Positions 22,398 to 34,342 of a DNA stretch of 64,000 nucleotides are shown here, one piece after another. The translations under genes and the position numbers were made by a program. Each line of letters opens with the position of its first letter. The stretch's first letter is position 1. Source of the stretch: Enoplolaimus lenunculus (Eukaryota > Nematoda > Enoplea > Enoplida > Thoracostomopsidae); contig JASANG010001293.1 of NCBI GenBank assembly GCA_030248215.1, positions 1 through 64,000 on the forward strand. Reading direction: 5' to 3'. A model generated the notes under the pieces. The model worked only from the letters and a program-made list of their open reading frames with translations, did not search any database and was not told the origin of the DNA.

Positions 22398-23689
22398 GTT
22401 GAAGATTTTGCATACTTTCATAGACTAACAAAAATCTTAGTTCAGATTCTAATCAACGTAACTAGATTTTTTCTAGTGATCTTAGTCAAATGGTGTTTAT
22501 GGTTTCATCGTTCGACTTCTAATATTGAATTCTAACAGAAGGAAATGAGGTGTTTTAGCAAGCGGAATTATATATTAACTTTAAATTTTACCAGACACCG
22601 ATTTGACAGCAAACGTAGCATTGCTATTGGACCGATGTTTACCAGGGTGCAACCGGAGGTCTGTCTCCGGCTCCGGCAGAAATCGGTCTCCGGCTCCGGT
22701 TCCAGCAGAAAATCGAGTTGCGGCTCCAGCAGAAAATCGGGCTCCAGAAAATCGGGCTCCAGGTAATCGGGCTCCGGCTCAGGCAGAAAATCGGCTTCCG
22801 GCTCCGGCTCCGGTAAAATTTTTGTTTTGGTAGTAAAATTTTGCATAGTTTTACAAAGTTTATCTTTTTAGCGCGTTTCATTTTAACGTTTGACACAAAT
22901 TTGTGGAAAAATTACTGAGATTTCGTATAAAATAACAGTAACACCAAACAATTTAACAACACATTACAGATATTAAAAAAACAGCAGAAAAAATATTAAG
23001 AAACAATAACGGCCGAAATCTTATTAATTATTAAATTTTCTGAAACATAATCGCGGAACAGCAAATCTATTTCTAACATTGAAGTTTTTGAGACAGGATT
23101 TGTTAGCAATTTTCAGAAATTCCTTAGGGTCGTAGAGACATGGCTGAGGTATACCGCTCTTTGATTTTGCAAGTTAATCGATGTTGCCAGAATACGGTGC
23201 GATTTGTGAGCTTCAATAGTCGTGACTATGCAGTGAAACAGATAAATAACTCGGGTGGGAAATGCGCATTACTGTAACAGCCATTATGTTGCCACACAAT
23301 GCACTTATGAAATTCAATTAACTATGGTAATACAAAGCCATAGGTAAACTTAATACGTTTTGTAGAGAACTTCAATATACATTCATGGATTCCAAGCAAA
23401 ATGTGTCTACATTTCAGAAATAATTTCGCTTTGCATTCAAGAAAAGCATCTGTTTCTTACAAAAATATTACAGAAATTTTGCTGTCCGCAATATGTTTCA
23501 GAAAAATTAATAATTAACATGATTTTGGCCGCTATTGTTTCTTAATACTTTTCCAGGTTACATCAAGCGAATGCTCTGATCTAATTTACCATACTTTTAA
23601 TAGGAATATGAAACATATCCCTTTTTGCTCAAGTGCTGAGCATTTTTTTTCTAGTTTCAACCGCTTTACCAAGCTGCTGCATTAATCCA

Positions 23690-26600
23690 TGGGGGTGACA
23701 TCGTCCGTTGCGGTGAAGCTAACCGTCTGTGTGAAACCAACCTTTGGGCTGAAACCGACCGTTGAGGTGAAACCAGCCGTTAGGCTGAAACCAACCTCTG
23801 GGGCAAAATTAACCGCTGGGGTAAAATTAACCGCTGGGGTGAAACGAACCCCTGGGGTGAAACGAACCGTTGGTACAAAACCAACCGTTGGGGTGAAACT
23901 AACCGTTGGGGTGTAACCAACCGTTGGGGTGAAACCAACCGTTGGTGTGAAACCAACCGTTGGGACGAAACCGACCGTTGGGGTGAAACCGACCGTTGGG
24001 GTGAAACCGACCGTTGGGGTGAAACCGACCGTTGGGGTGAAACCAACCGTTGGGGAGAAACCGACTGTTGGGTGAAACCAAACGTTGGGGTGAAACCAAC
24101 CGTTGGGGCGAAACCAACCGTTGGGGACAAACCAACCGTTGGGGCAAAACCAACCGTTGGGGTGAAACCGACTGTTGGGGTGAGACCAACCGTTGGGGTG
24201 AAACCGACTGTTGGGGTGAGACCAACCGTTGGGGTGAAACCAACCGTTGGGGTGAAACCAACCGTTGGGGTAAAACCAACCGTTGGGGTGGAACCCACTG
24301 TTGTGGTGAAACCATCCGTTGGAGTGAAACCATCCGTTTGGTGAAGCCAACCGTTGGGGTGAAACCAACCGTTGAGCTGAAACCAACCGTTGGGGCAAAA
24401 CCAACCGTTGGGGCAAAACCAACCGTTGGGTCAAAACCAACCGTTGGGGCAAAACCAACCGTTGGGGCAAAACCAACCGTTGGGGTGAAACCAACCGTTG
24501 GGGTGAAACCAACCGTTGGGGTGAAACCGACTGTTGGGGTGAAACCAACCGTTGGGGTGAAACCAACCGTAAGCTCTATAAAGTGGTGGTGCAAAACCAA
24601 CCGTTGGGGCAAAACCGTTGGGGCCAAACCAACCGTTGCGGTGAAACCGACTGTTGGGGTGAGACCAACCGTTGGGGTGAAACGACTGTTGGGGTGAGAC
24701 CAACCGTTGGGGTGAAACCAACCGTTGGGTGAAACCAACCGTTGGGGTAAAACCAACCGTTGGGGTGGAACCCACTGTTGTTGTGAAACCATCCGTTGGG
24801 GTGAAACCATCCGTTTGGTGAAGCCAACCGTTGGGGTGAAACCAACCGTGGAGCTGAAACCAACCGTTGGGGCAAAACCAACCGTTGGGGTGAAACCAAC
24901 CGTTGTGGCAAAACCAACCGTTGGGGCAAAACCAACCGTTGGGGCAAAACCAACCGTTGGGGTGAAACCAACCGTTGGGGTGAAACCAACCGTTGGGGAG
25001 AAACCGACTGTTGGGGTGAAACCAACCGTTGCGGTGAAACCAACCGTTGGGTCAAAACCAACCGTTGGGGCAAAACCAACCGTTGGGACAAAACAAACCG
25101 TTGGGGTGAAACCAACCGTTGGGGTGAAACCAACCGTTGGGGTGAAACCGACTGTTGGGGTGAAACCAACCGTAAGCTCTATAAAGTGGTGGGGCAAAAC
25201 CAACCGTTGGGGCAAAACCGTTGGGGCCAAACCAACCGTTGGGGCAAAACCAACCGTTGGTGTGAAACCAACCGTTGGGATTAAACCGACCGTTGGGGTG
25301 AAACCGACCGTTGGGGTGAGACCAACCGTTGGGGTGAAACCAACCGTTGGGGTAAAACCAACCGTTGGGGTGGAACCCACTGTTGTGGTGAAACCATCCG
25401 TTGGAGTGAAACCATCCGTTTGGTGAAGCCAACCGTTGGGGTGAAACCAACCGTTGAGCTGAAACCAACCGTTGGGGCAAAACCAACCGTTGGGGTGAAA
25501 CCAACCGTTGGGGCAAAACCAACCGTTGGGGCAAAACCAACCGTTGGGGCAAAACCAACCGTTGGGGCAAAACCAACCGTTGGGGTGAAACCAACCGTTG
25601 GGGTGAAACCAACCGTTGGGGTGAAACCGACTGTTGGGGTGAAACCAACCGTTGGGGTGAAACCAACCGTAAGCTCTATAAAGTGGTGGGGCAAAACCAA
25701 CCGTTGGGGCAAAACCGTTGGGGCCAAACCAACCGTTGGGGTGAAACCGACTGTTGGGGTGAGACCAACCGTTGGGGTGAAACCGACTGTTGGGGTGAGA
25801 CCAACCGTTGGGGTGAAACCAACCGTTGGGGTGAAACCAACCGTTGGGGTAAAACCAACCGTTGGGGTGGAACCCACTGTTGTTGTGAAACCATCCGTTG
25901 GGGTGAAACCATCCGTTTGGTGAAGCCAACCGTTGGGGTGAAACAAACCGTTGAGCTGAAACCAACCGTTGGGGCAAAACCAACCGTTGGGGTGAAACCA
26001 ACCGTTGGGGCAAAACCAACCGTTTGGGCAAAACCAACCGTTGGGGCAAAACCAACCGTTGGGGCAAAACCAACCGTTGGGGTGAAACCAACCGTTGCGG
26101 TGAAACCAACCGTTGGGGAGAAACCGACTGTTGGGGTGAAACCAACCGTTGCGGTGAAACCAACCGTTGGGTCAAAACCAACCGTTGGGGCAAAACCAAC
26201 CGTTGGGGCAAAACTAACCGTTGGGGTGAAACCAACCGTTGGGGTGAAACCAACCGTTGGGGTGAAACCGACTGTTGGGGTGAAACCAACCGTAAGCTCT
26301 ATAAAGTGGTGGGGCAAAACCAACCGTTGGGGCCAAACCAACCGTTGGGGTAAAACCAACCGTTGGGGTGAAACCGACTGTTGGGGTGAGATTAACCGTT
26401 GGGGTGAAACCGACTGTTGGGGTGAGACCAACCGTTGGGGTGAAACCAACCGTTGGGGTGAAACCAACCGTTGGGGTAAAACCAACCGTTGGGGTGGAAC
26501 CCACTGTTGTGGTGAAACCATCCGTTGGGGTGAAACCATTCGTTTGGTGAAGCCAACCGTTGGGGTGAAACCAACCGTTGGGGAGAAACCGACTGTTGGG

Positions 26601-28914
26601 CTGAAACCAACCGTTGGGGTGAAACCAACCGTTGGGGCAAAACCAACCGTTGGGGCAAAACCAACCGTTGGGGCAAAACCAACCGTTGGGGCAAAACCAA
26701 CCGTTGGGGTGAAACCAACCGTTGGGGTAAAACCAACCGTTGGGGAGAAATCGACTGTTGGGCTGAAACCAACCGTTGGGGTGAAACCAACCGTTGGGGA
26801 AAACCAACCGTTGGGGCAAAACTAACCGTTGGGGTGAAACAAATCGTTGGGGTGAAACAAACCGTTGGGGTGAAACCGACTGTTGGGGTGAAACCAACCG
26901 TTGGGGTGAAACCAACCGTAAGCTCTATAAAGTGGTGGGGCAAAACCAACCGTTGGGGCAAAACCAACCGTTGGGGCAAAACCAACCGTTGGGGTGAAAC
27001 CAACCGTTGGGGTGAAACCAACCGTTGGGGCAAAACCAACCGTTGGGGCAAAACCAACCGTTGGGGTAAAACTAACCGTTGGGGTGAAACCAACCGTTAG
27101 GGTGAAACCAACCGTTGGGGTGAAACCGACTGTTGGGGTGAAACCAACCGTTGGGGTGAAACCAACCGTAAGCTCTATAAAGTGGTGAAAGTTATAATCG
27201 TAAAATTACATAGCTAACGTGTAAAAAGTGTTGAACCAAAATGAAAAATTTCGTGCACTTTGTGTAAGGAGTTTTTTGACCGTAACTATTGAAGACCACT
27301 TGCGGTGAAACCAACCGTTGGGTCAAAACCAACCGTTGGGGCAAAACCAACCGTTGGGGCAAAACTAACCGTTGGGGTGAAACCAACCGTTGGGGTGAAA
27401 CCAACCGTTGGGGTGAAACCGACTGTTGGGGTGAAACCAACCGTAAGCTCTATAAAGTGGTGGGGCAAAACCAACCGTTGGGGCAAAACCGTTGGTTCCA
27501 AACCAACCGTTGGGGTAAAACCAACCGTTGGGGTGAAACCGACTGTTGGGGTGAGACCAACCGTTGGGGTGAAACCGACTGTTGGGGTGAGACCAACCGT
27601 TTGGGTGAAACCAACCGTTGGGGTGAAACCAACCGTTGGGGTAAAACCAACCGTTGGGGTGGAACCCACTGTTGTGGTGAAACCATCCGTTGGGGTGAAA
27701 CCATTCGTTTGGTGAAGCCAACCGTTGGGGTGAAACCAACCGTTGGGGAGAAACCGACTGTTGGGCTGAAACCAACCGTTGGGGTGAAACCAACCGTTGG
27801 GGCAAAACCAACCGTTGGGGCAAAACCAACCGTTGGGGCAAAACCAACCGTTGGGGCAAAACAAACCGTTGGGGCAAAACCAACCGTTGGGGTGAAACCA
27901 ACCGTTGGGGTGAAACCAACCGTTGGGGCAAAACCAACCGTTGGGGCAAAACCAACCGTTGGGGCAAAACCAACCGTTGGGGCAAAACAAACCGTTGGGG
28001 CAAAACCAACCGTTGGGGCAAAACAAACCGTTGGGGCAAAACCAACCGTTGGGGAGAAACCGACTGTTGGGCTGAAACCAACCGTTGGGGTGAAACCAAC
28101 CGTTGGGGCAAAACCAACCGTTGGGGCAAAACTAACCGTTGGGGTGAAACAAACCGTTGGGGTGAAACAAACCGTTGGGGTGAAACCGACTGTTGGGGTG
28201 AAACCAACCGTTGGGGTGAAACCAACCGTAAGCTCTATAAAGTGATGGGGCAAAACCAACCGTTGGGGCAAAACCAACCGTTGGGGCAAAACCAACCGTT
28301 GGGGTGAAACCAACCGTTGGGGTGAAACCAACCGTTGGGCAAAACCAACCGTTGGGGCAAAACCAACCGTTGGGGCAAAACCAACCGTTGGGGCAAAACA
28401 AACCGTTGGGGCAAAACCAACCGTTGGGGCAAAACAAACCGTTGGGGCAAAACCAACCGTTGGGGAGAAACCGACTGTTGGGCTGAAACCAACCGTTGGG
28501 GTGAAACCAACCGTTGGGGCAAAACCAACCGTTGGGGCAAAACTAACCGTTGGGGTGAAACAAACCGTTGGGGTGAAACAAACCGTTGGGGTGAAACCGA
28601 CTGTTGGGGTGAAACCAACCGTTGGGGTGAAACCAACCGTAAGCTCTATAAAGTGATGGGGCAAAACCAACCGTTGGGGCAAAACCAACCGTTGGGGCAA
28701 AACCAACCGTTGGGGTGAAACCAACCGTTGGGGTGAAACCAACCGTTGGGGCAAAACCAACCGTTGGGGCAAAACCAACCGTTGGGGTAAAACTAACCGT
28801 TGGGGTGAAACCAACCGTTAGGGTGAAACCAACCGTTGGGGTGAAACCGACTGTTGGGGTGAAACCAACCGTTGCTGTGAAACCAACCGTAAACTCTATA
28901 AAGTGGTGAAAGTT
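23690..28914. repeat. 18-bp minisatellite, about 280 units, with higher-order structure
   Basis: Unit GGTGAAACCAACCGTTGG and variants (GGCAAAACC, GGAGAAACCGACTG, GGTGAGACC). Each unit holds the inverted pair CCAAC-C-GTTGG. Blocks of 250 to 785 bp are marked by a variant AAGCTCTATAAAGTGGTG at 24571, 25174, 25671, 26294, 26920, 27170, 27445, 28230, 28641 and 28891. Units at the left edge (23690-23900) are the most diverged, as expected at an array margin. The unit has no stop in any frame, so long open frames appear on both strands; none is accepted as a gene. Confidence 0.95.
27186..27301 (+). repeat. 116-bp non-array segment, copy 1
   Basis: Unique-looking sequence (AAAGTTATAATCG..TATTGAAGACCAC) that interrupts the 18-bp array. 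It recurs at 28914-29020 at the right edge with about two differences, so the right 1.7 kb of the array was duplicated together with its border. Confidence 0.9.
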
Positions 28915-29020
28915 ATAATCGTAAAATTACATAGCTAACGTGTAAAAAGTGTTGAACCAAAATGAAAAATTTCGTGTACTTTCTGTAAGGAGTTTTTTGA
29001 CCGTAACTATTGAAGACCAC
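28914..29020 (+). repeat. 116-bp non-array segment, copy 2
   Basis: Right-border copy of the segment at 27186-27301; it marks the original end of the array. Confidence 0.9.
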
Positions 29021-29377
29021 ACTGGTTTGCAAAATCCTTTGGCACAAATATTCCTTTACGTACCAGGATACCAGTGTACAAAATTTAAACGATACAGGTC
29101 TGATATTACTTGAGCACCAACATGCGAACTAAACTGAAAATACGCGCTTGAGATGCGCGAATCATATATATGAACACTATCGTGTTCATATGATTTGCTG
29201 AAATTAACAAATTAAACACCATATAAACTACTTAATTTCGCCTCACTTCTGGCTTTACGTCTGGCTCCAGCTCCGGCAAGTTTTCTTGACCTCCGGCTCC
29301 GGCTTCGGCTTCGGTATTTTTTTACCTCCGGTTGCTCTCTGGTATTGACTGATTTTAATTATTAGCATAAAGATTAC

Positions 29378-29535
29378 GGCCCATGTAAAGATCAGTGGCG
29401 GAACGTTATTCTGTGGGACTAGAAAAGAGAACGCTTAAACTTTAGACAAATTTTTTTTGCTTGGCTTAGGCTTAGGAATCTGCTCATTCTTACGCTTAGG
29501 CTTAGGTTTAGGCTTAGGAATATGCTTACGGGATT
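29378..29535 (+). mobile_element. GGCC-TTAGGC MITE, subtype B, right end lost
   Basis: Left end GGCCCATGTAAAGATC, ATTCTGTGGGACTAG, TTTAGACAAATTTT and hexamers up to GGAATATGCTTACGG. The terminal repeat on the right is missing. Confidence 0.6.
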
Positions 29536-30132
29536 TAACTCAAATTTTGGCTCTTGTGTCAGCGTCTCTCTCATTTATGGTTAAAGCTCAGTGGCGGATC
29601 CAGTTGGCGTTAGGGGCTTAAGCCTCCGTTTTCGACAACCAACCTCACCAAAAATGTTCATCTTTCAAACGCTTCAAGAGTTAAATTTTGTCAATCTCCT
29701 TGCGAGAAATTTTGGCTAAATTGGGAAGATAAAAACTTTATAAAAACACGGTAACCAAGTGACTGCTTAGCGTTCGAGATATGTAAAAATATAGTTTCAC
29801 AAAACCGGTGGAAATAAAAAATTGCACCAAAAAACTAACGATTGCTTCCAAACCTGAATGGAAATCAAAGTTTTCACAGCGGGAACACTTGGATTGAACG
29901 CGGTTTCTATAAAACCATGTTAGCTTGGAAACCGCCGTTTGGTTCTTGCTGACAGTATACAAACGTTTAGGTATACAGCGATTTGAAGATGTATAATTTA
30001 CATATTTCTATGCTTAAAATCACAAAAAATTCTTCAAATTCGTAATTTCATTACGCCTAGGCTTAGAGTACTGCTTAGGCAAAATCTTAGACTTAAGTTT
30101 AGACATTTGTTAGCGTTTTCTTACACCTATTA

Positions 30133-30341
30133 AACTGCAAAAATCGTGAGTCAAATTGACTATCTCAGAAATAGGCTTTTCGAGACTACGCAAATTGAGT
30201 CAAAATTCGACTCCACCAGAGTCAACTTCGATTCACTGAGTCGCACGTTTGACTTTGGCACACTCGAATTTGACTCGATTTGTGTAGTCCCCAAAAGCCT
30301 ATTTCGGAGAGACTCAATTTAACTCACCATTTTTTGCAGTG
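30133..30341. mobile_element. CACTG foldback MITE
   Basis: Left tip decayed to AACTGCAAAAATCG; right tip TTTTTTGCAGTG then TA. Confidence 0.75.
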
Positions 30342-30449
30342 TAAAGCTTAAGGATAATTGGAGGAAAATGTGCAAGTGCCGAAACTTTCATGTTCAACCG
30401 TTCTTTGGAACTATGTATTGCCCCTGTTTTACTGGAGATAAATGTGATA

Positions 30450-30525
30450 TATATGCATATATATAGCTATTATATATACATATATATCTAATTATATATA
30501 TAGCTATATATCGCTAATTTTAGTG
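30450..30525. repeat. AT-rich simple repeat
   Basis: Imperfect ATATAT/AGCTAT tract. Confidence 0.8.
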
Positions 30526-30996
30526 TATCGAGTTAGTGCAATCGCTAGTTTTTTCCAGGGCGGAGTATATTGTAAATGCTAAAATTGAATTTTTTTGCGT
30601 GAGTAAAAAATTTTCACATTTTGGAGTCGTTATTCGCTAATCCGATTACAAGAGTAATAAACGCGTTAAATTTTTTCGTGGTTGACAAATTTTGTGTCAT
30701 AAATAATTTGTGTTAGGCAGGATATGTGTTTTCGCGAATATTCGACGACTACCTCTGTTCTGAATGCCCAAGTACACCTGTCAAAATATATGTTGTTACA
30801 AGTGGTGTGTACCAAAAACAACTGTATGTTTTTCAAGTTCAAAATTTAAAATAAGGTTCGAAGCTCTAGTTTAAACTGGTATTAGCTCAACAGTTTCACA
30901 CAGTGTTGGCAGAATAAAAATACATCCATAAAATACCACCTAAATGTGTCGGCGTGCCTCAGGGGCACTAACTGCGGCAATGTTAAAATGTCTAAA

Positions 30997-31293
30997 ACCC
31001 TAATTCACACGTGCTAGTTTTTGCAGCGAGAACTCGCAGCTGCAACTCGCACGAAATACTTGCCGCTAAGTATTTTCAAAGAAACATTTTGATTGATCAA
31101 TGAAACTGCAGGTGCAACAAATTCAAGCCACTTGCAACTGCATCCACAGGTGCGAATTAAATTCTATAGCATGAATTGCAGTGAATAATTTGCAGCTGTA
31201 AGAATTTCAAAGCTGTGGTCTGACCAAACTTGCACGTGCAAGTTGCACGTGCAAGTTTTTGCTGCAAAAACTTGCACGAGTGCATAGGGCTTT
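30997..31293. mobile_element. TIR element rich in GCAAGTGCAAG motifs
   Basis: Inverted ends CCCTAATTCACACGTGC and GCACGAGTGCATAGGG with adjoining AGTTTTTGCAGC/GCTGCAAAAACTTG. A diverged relative lies at about 12380-12650, where the 93-codon minus-strand frame is part of the repeat. Confidence 0.6.
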
Positions 31294-32118
31294 AGAAATT
31301 TAAAAATTTAATTGATATAGACATTTTTTCGTAACAATTATAGTAGATTAGCAAAATATTAAAGGTTTTATCTAAAACGAGAGCTTTCTGGTAAAAAATA
31401 CGCTTCTAATAAATTTTCAATACCTACATTTTGTTTAGTAGGTATAAATTATTTTACAAACTTTAATGATATACATCCATATAATGGCCCTGTAAGTATG
31501 ATCGTATTTTGCAGTAAAATGACCAACGGTTCCATGTAAATGTCGGTAAATAGGAATCACTAAAATAAATGGGTGCGTAAACCTTTGGAAAGTGGGGGTA
31601 TTTTGCTACCAAAAATACAAAATTGAATTTTTTCGCAACAGTTTAGCATGACTATTATAAAAGTTGGATAGCTTACTCCTAAGGTCAAAAATACAACAGA
31701 TATGTTAAAGTATTTGAATTTATTTTTTGATTAATTCTAAAATAGGTATACCATAAACTGCTTTAATATAGAAAGCCTCCAGGATGTTTTAAAAATGGAT
31801 TCGACAAGACGAATAGAAAGAAACCCAAATATGAAAATTTCCAAAATTCAACCGCAGGACCGTAGCCAGCTCACCTTGCTAGGGTGGTAAAAAATTTTCA
31901 GGACGGCATTCAAGGGTTTTCAGGATTGAAAATGTGCTAGGAACCAAAAATTTTCCAGGGGGGGGGGCTAAGCCACTCTTCCCCCCGTTGCTACGGGCCC
32001 GTCCAACCGTTTTTGAACAAACAGGATACGAGTGCACATTAAAAAGTGTAGATTTCGTAGCAAACCACCCGTGTAAGATACAGTTTTTCATCACGTGTCT
32101 GTTGGTTTCTTGCTCTAC

Positions 32119-32511
32119 CAAGGTATAAGCGAAGGTCGGCCTCCGGCTATGTTTCCGGCAGAAAATCAACGTCCGACTGCGGCACCGGTAGACATTTTGC
32201 AACAGGTTCCGACAATTTCGATAGTGAAATTTTTTATAATTTAACAAAAATTGTATCGTTGGATGCGTTTGGCTGTAAGTTTCGGTGTGTTTGGCTATAA
32301 GTTTTCGTACAATAGTCGGGATTTATTAAAAAGTAAACCTAAAAACTAGCATTTTTGCCATTGCTTTATAGATATTTGCTAAAATTAACAAATTAAAAAG
32401 CGTTGTTTAAACGGCCTAATATTCCTTCAGCTTCACCGCCGGGGCTCCGGCAACTTTTATTGACATCCGCATCCGGCTGTTCCGGTATCTTTCACCTTCG
32501 ATTACGCCCTA
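32119..32511. mobile_element. 393-bp short member of the same TIR family, no array
   Basis: CAAGGTATAAGCGAAGG..CCTTCGATTACGCCCTA with the same subterminal CCGGC-rich blocks; octamers TGCTCTAC and TTTTCTAC match at 6 of 8. A further fragment with ATTCCGGTTGCACTTTGG is at about 7490-7572. Confidence 0.65.
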
Positions 32512-33089
32512 TTTTCTACTGTTGAGTTTTTCTTTGCCGTCACTTACATTTTAAACCACAGTGGGGTGTGAGTTGCCCACACTGCAAAAACGTATATTAT
32601 TTATTGTGACGCAGCAGAGAAAAAGTTCTATACCCTCGCACGCCGAGAACATTCGACCGGCTTGACAGCAGTGAGCTGTGTTTGTACGACTCTGCCCGCA
32701 CCACAGAGCAGTGTATATATATACTTTATTTTTGACCGAGTTTCCCATAGGTTTGGTACTTTGAGTTCGGTTTTAACTAGAATTTAATGGGAAATGTTCA
32801 AAAAAATGAGTTGATTGTGGCCGCTACGAAGCTGAGTATGGGCCAGGTTGCGCTCAGTCGCTCTATTTTCTACCCTCCTTTGAAATGTTTCAGCTTCGTC
32901 TGTAGTAATTGATGGGAAATTTTCGCATGCCCCTTCTAACGATATGTCGTTTCGAACCCAGAATTGCTGGGCTGGCTACAGCTACGGGCCGGTGGTATTG
33001 CAGGTTCGCGGAGATAAAACGCATTTAATAGCTATAATCTACAACTGTGGCCACACTACGTAGATGAAGAAATGAATAATAGTATTAAA

Positions 33090-33912
33090 CGGGGTTGGGT
33101 TTTCCGGAAAAATTGAATCGACCAGAAAACAACGCGATTTTTTTCTGTTTTTTGGGTAAAAACGAAAAAAGGGAAAAATTGGAAATCATGTATTAATGTT
33201 TCCGTATGCGCAAGAACGTTAATGGCTGATTTGTCTATTGAAAAAATGACCTTGGGAGAATCAAATGACTATTTTAGGAATCAACATTTGATAACACATA
33301 ATGATAAGCATGCTGCACACATTTTACAGACCTGTCACATACCTAAAAATGTGCACATGCCAGCTAATGAGGCCGCAAACTTGCGGGGTTAAGTCCGGCA
33401 AAAATCTACAAACAGGATTTGTAGTCTCATTGATATTTGAGAAATGGATTTATGGATGCATACATCTGCAATAAATTTTGCTTCAAAGCGAAACAGAAAA
33501 ATCTGAAATAGATATAGCAATGACTTTAAGATTAAAGAAGTATATAGTAGTAGGGGTGCAACTCGAAATCCGGATCGATTACGAAACAATTTGTATAGCT
33601 GGCTTTTTAGCACCGTAGGACTGCTGGAGCGAGAGGAGATAACAACTCTACTGACCCTGCGTTCACCTCTAAAGAGCCACCGTAGCTTTTGTAAAAATCG
33701 GTTGAATTTAGCACCTGTAAACATGTGTTTTCCTGGTCTTTTTAGAAGTTACTGAGGCTTGGCAGCGTGTGAAAAACCAATTTCTCACGATTTCCGCTAT
33801 GTTTTGCCAAAAAGTTTTTTCCGCTTTTTCAGTTTTCTTCATCCCTCGGAAAAACGGAAAAAACCGGAACAAAACCGTTTTTTCCGGTGGGTTTTTCCGG
33901 TGCCCAACCGTG
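33090..33912. mobile_element. hAT-like non-autonomous element, 823 bp
   Basis: Ends CGGGGTTGGGTTTTCCGG and GGTGCCCAACCGTG; octamers GTATTAAA and GTATTGAA (7 of 8). No transposase frame. The 163- and 88-codon frames that cross its right edge are chance. Confidence 0.75.
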
Positions 33913-34146
33913 GTATTGAATCACCGTCAACGATTGGTCAATTCAGTTTGCGTGCATATATTAGTTGTTTTTGGTGCCGTTCGTTTAAATTTTGGACAAC
34001 AGAAGAAACCAATTATTTGTCGAAGTCATTTGTAGCAATTTTTTTTGTTTTTATCAACAAAATGTTTGCCTGTTTAGTGGTTAATCTTAACATTCTTCAA
34101 GTCTTGAAAAACGAAAAATCAAATATGACCATTTTAACGCGATATA

Positions 34147-34342
34147 CAGTGCCGGAGCAGGCAGGCTGGGGGCTTCCTCCAAAGTCCAAGGTGGTTGCCC
34201 TAAACTCGCGAGAGAAGCGAACGAGAAGCCAGACGCATTTTAAAACTTAAGCGGTTTTTGTTTCAACCGATTAGGGTGGGGCTCCTTTATGGGTGGGGCC
34301 CCCCACAAATGGAGGGTATGTCGGGTGGCTGCTCCGGCTCTG
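34147..34342. mobile_element. hAT-like MITE, 196 bp, perfect target duplication
   Basis: CAGTGCCGGAGCAGG..CTGCTCCGGCTCTG with identical octamers GCGATATA. The same family occurs at 47735-47928, and its end is also seen near 34.86-34.91 kb. Confidence 0.85.

Larger units (their letters stand above)
22643..29341. mobile_element. 6.7-kb TIR element containing the 18-bp repeat array
   Basis: Left end CAGGGTGCAACCGGAGG and right end CCTCCGGTTGCTCTCTG are inverted copies. Subterminal CCGGCTCCGGCAGAAAATCGG-like repeats (22660-22815) and CTCCGGCAAGTTTTCTTGACC (29265-29290) match the short relative at 32119-32511, as does a shared GAAATTAACAAATTAAA block. Flanking octamers ATGTTTAC and GTATTGAC match at 5 of 8, so the insertion is old or the border slightly off. 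No transposase frame seen. Confidence 0.65.

Noticed and set aside
22545-22896. Overlapping Gly/Ser/Pro-rich frames on both strands
   Set aside because: Produced by CCGGCTCCGG repeats in the subterminal part of the 6.7-kb TIR element.
23682-28909. Many long open frames on both strands (up to 796 codons)
   Set aside because: They are a by-product of an 18-bp stop-free tandem unit; phase slips change the hexapeptide repeatedly.
33759-34250. 163-codon open frame
   Set aside because: It crosses the ends of two hAT-like elements and their target duplications and has no protein-like features.
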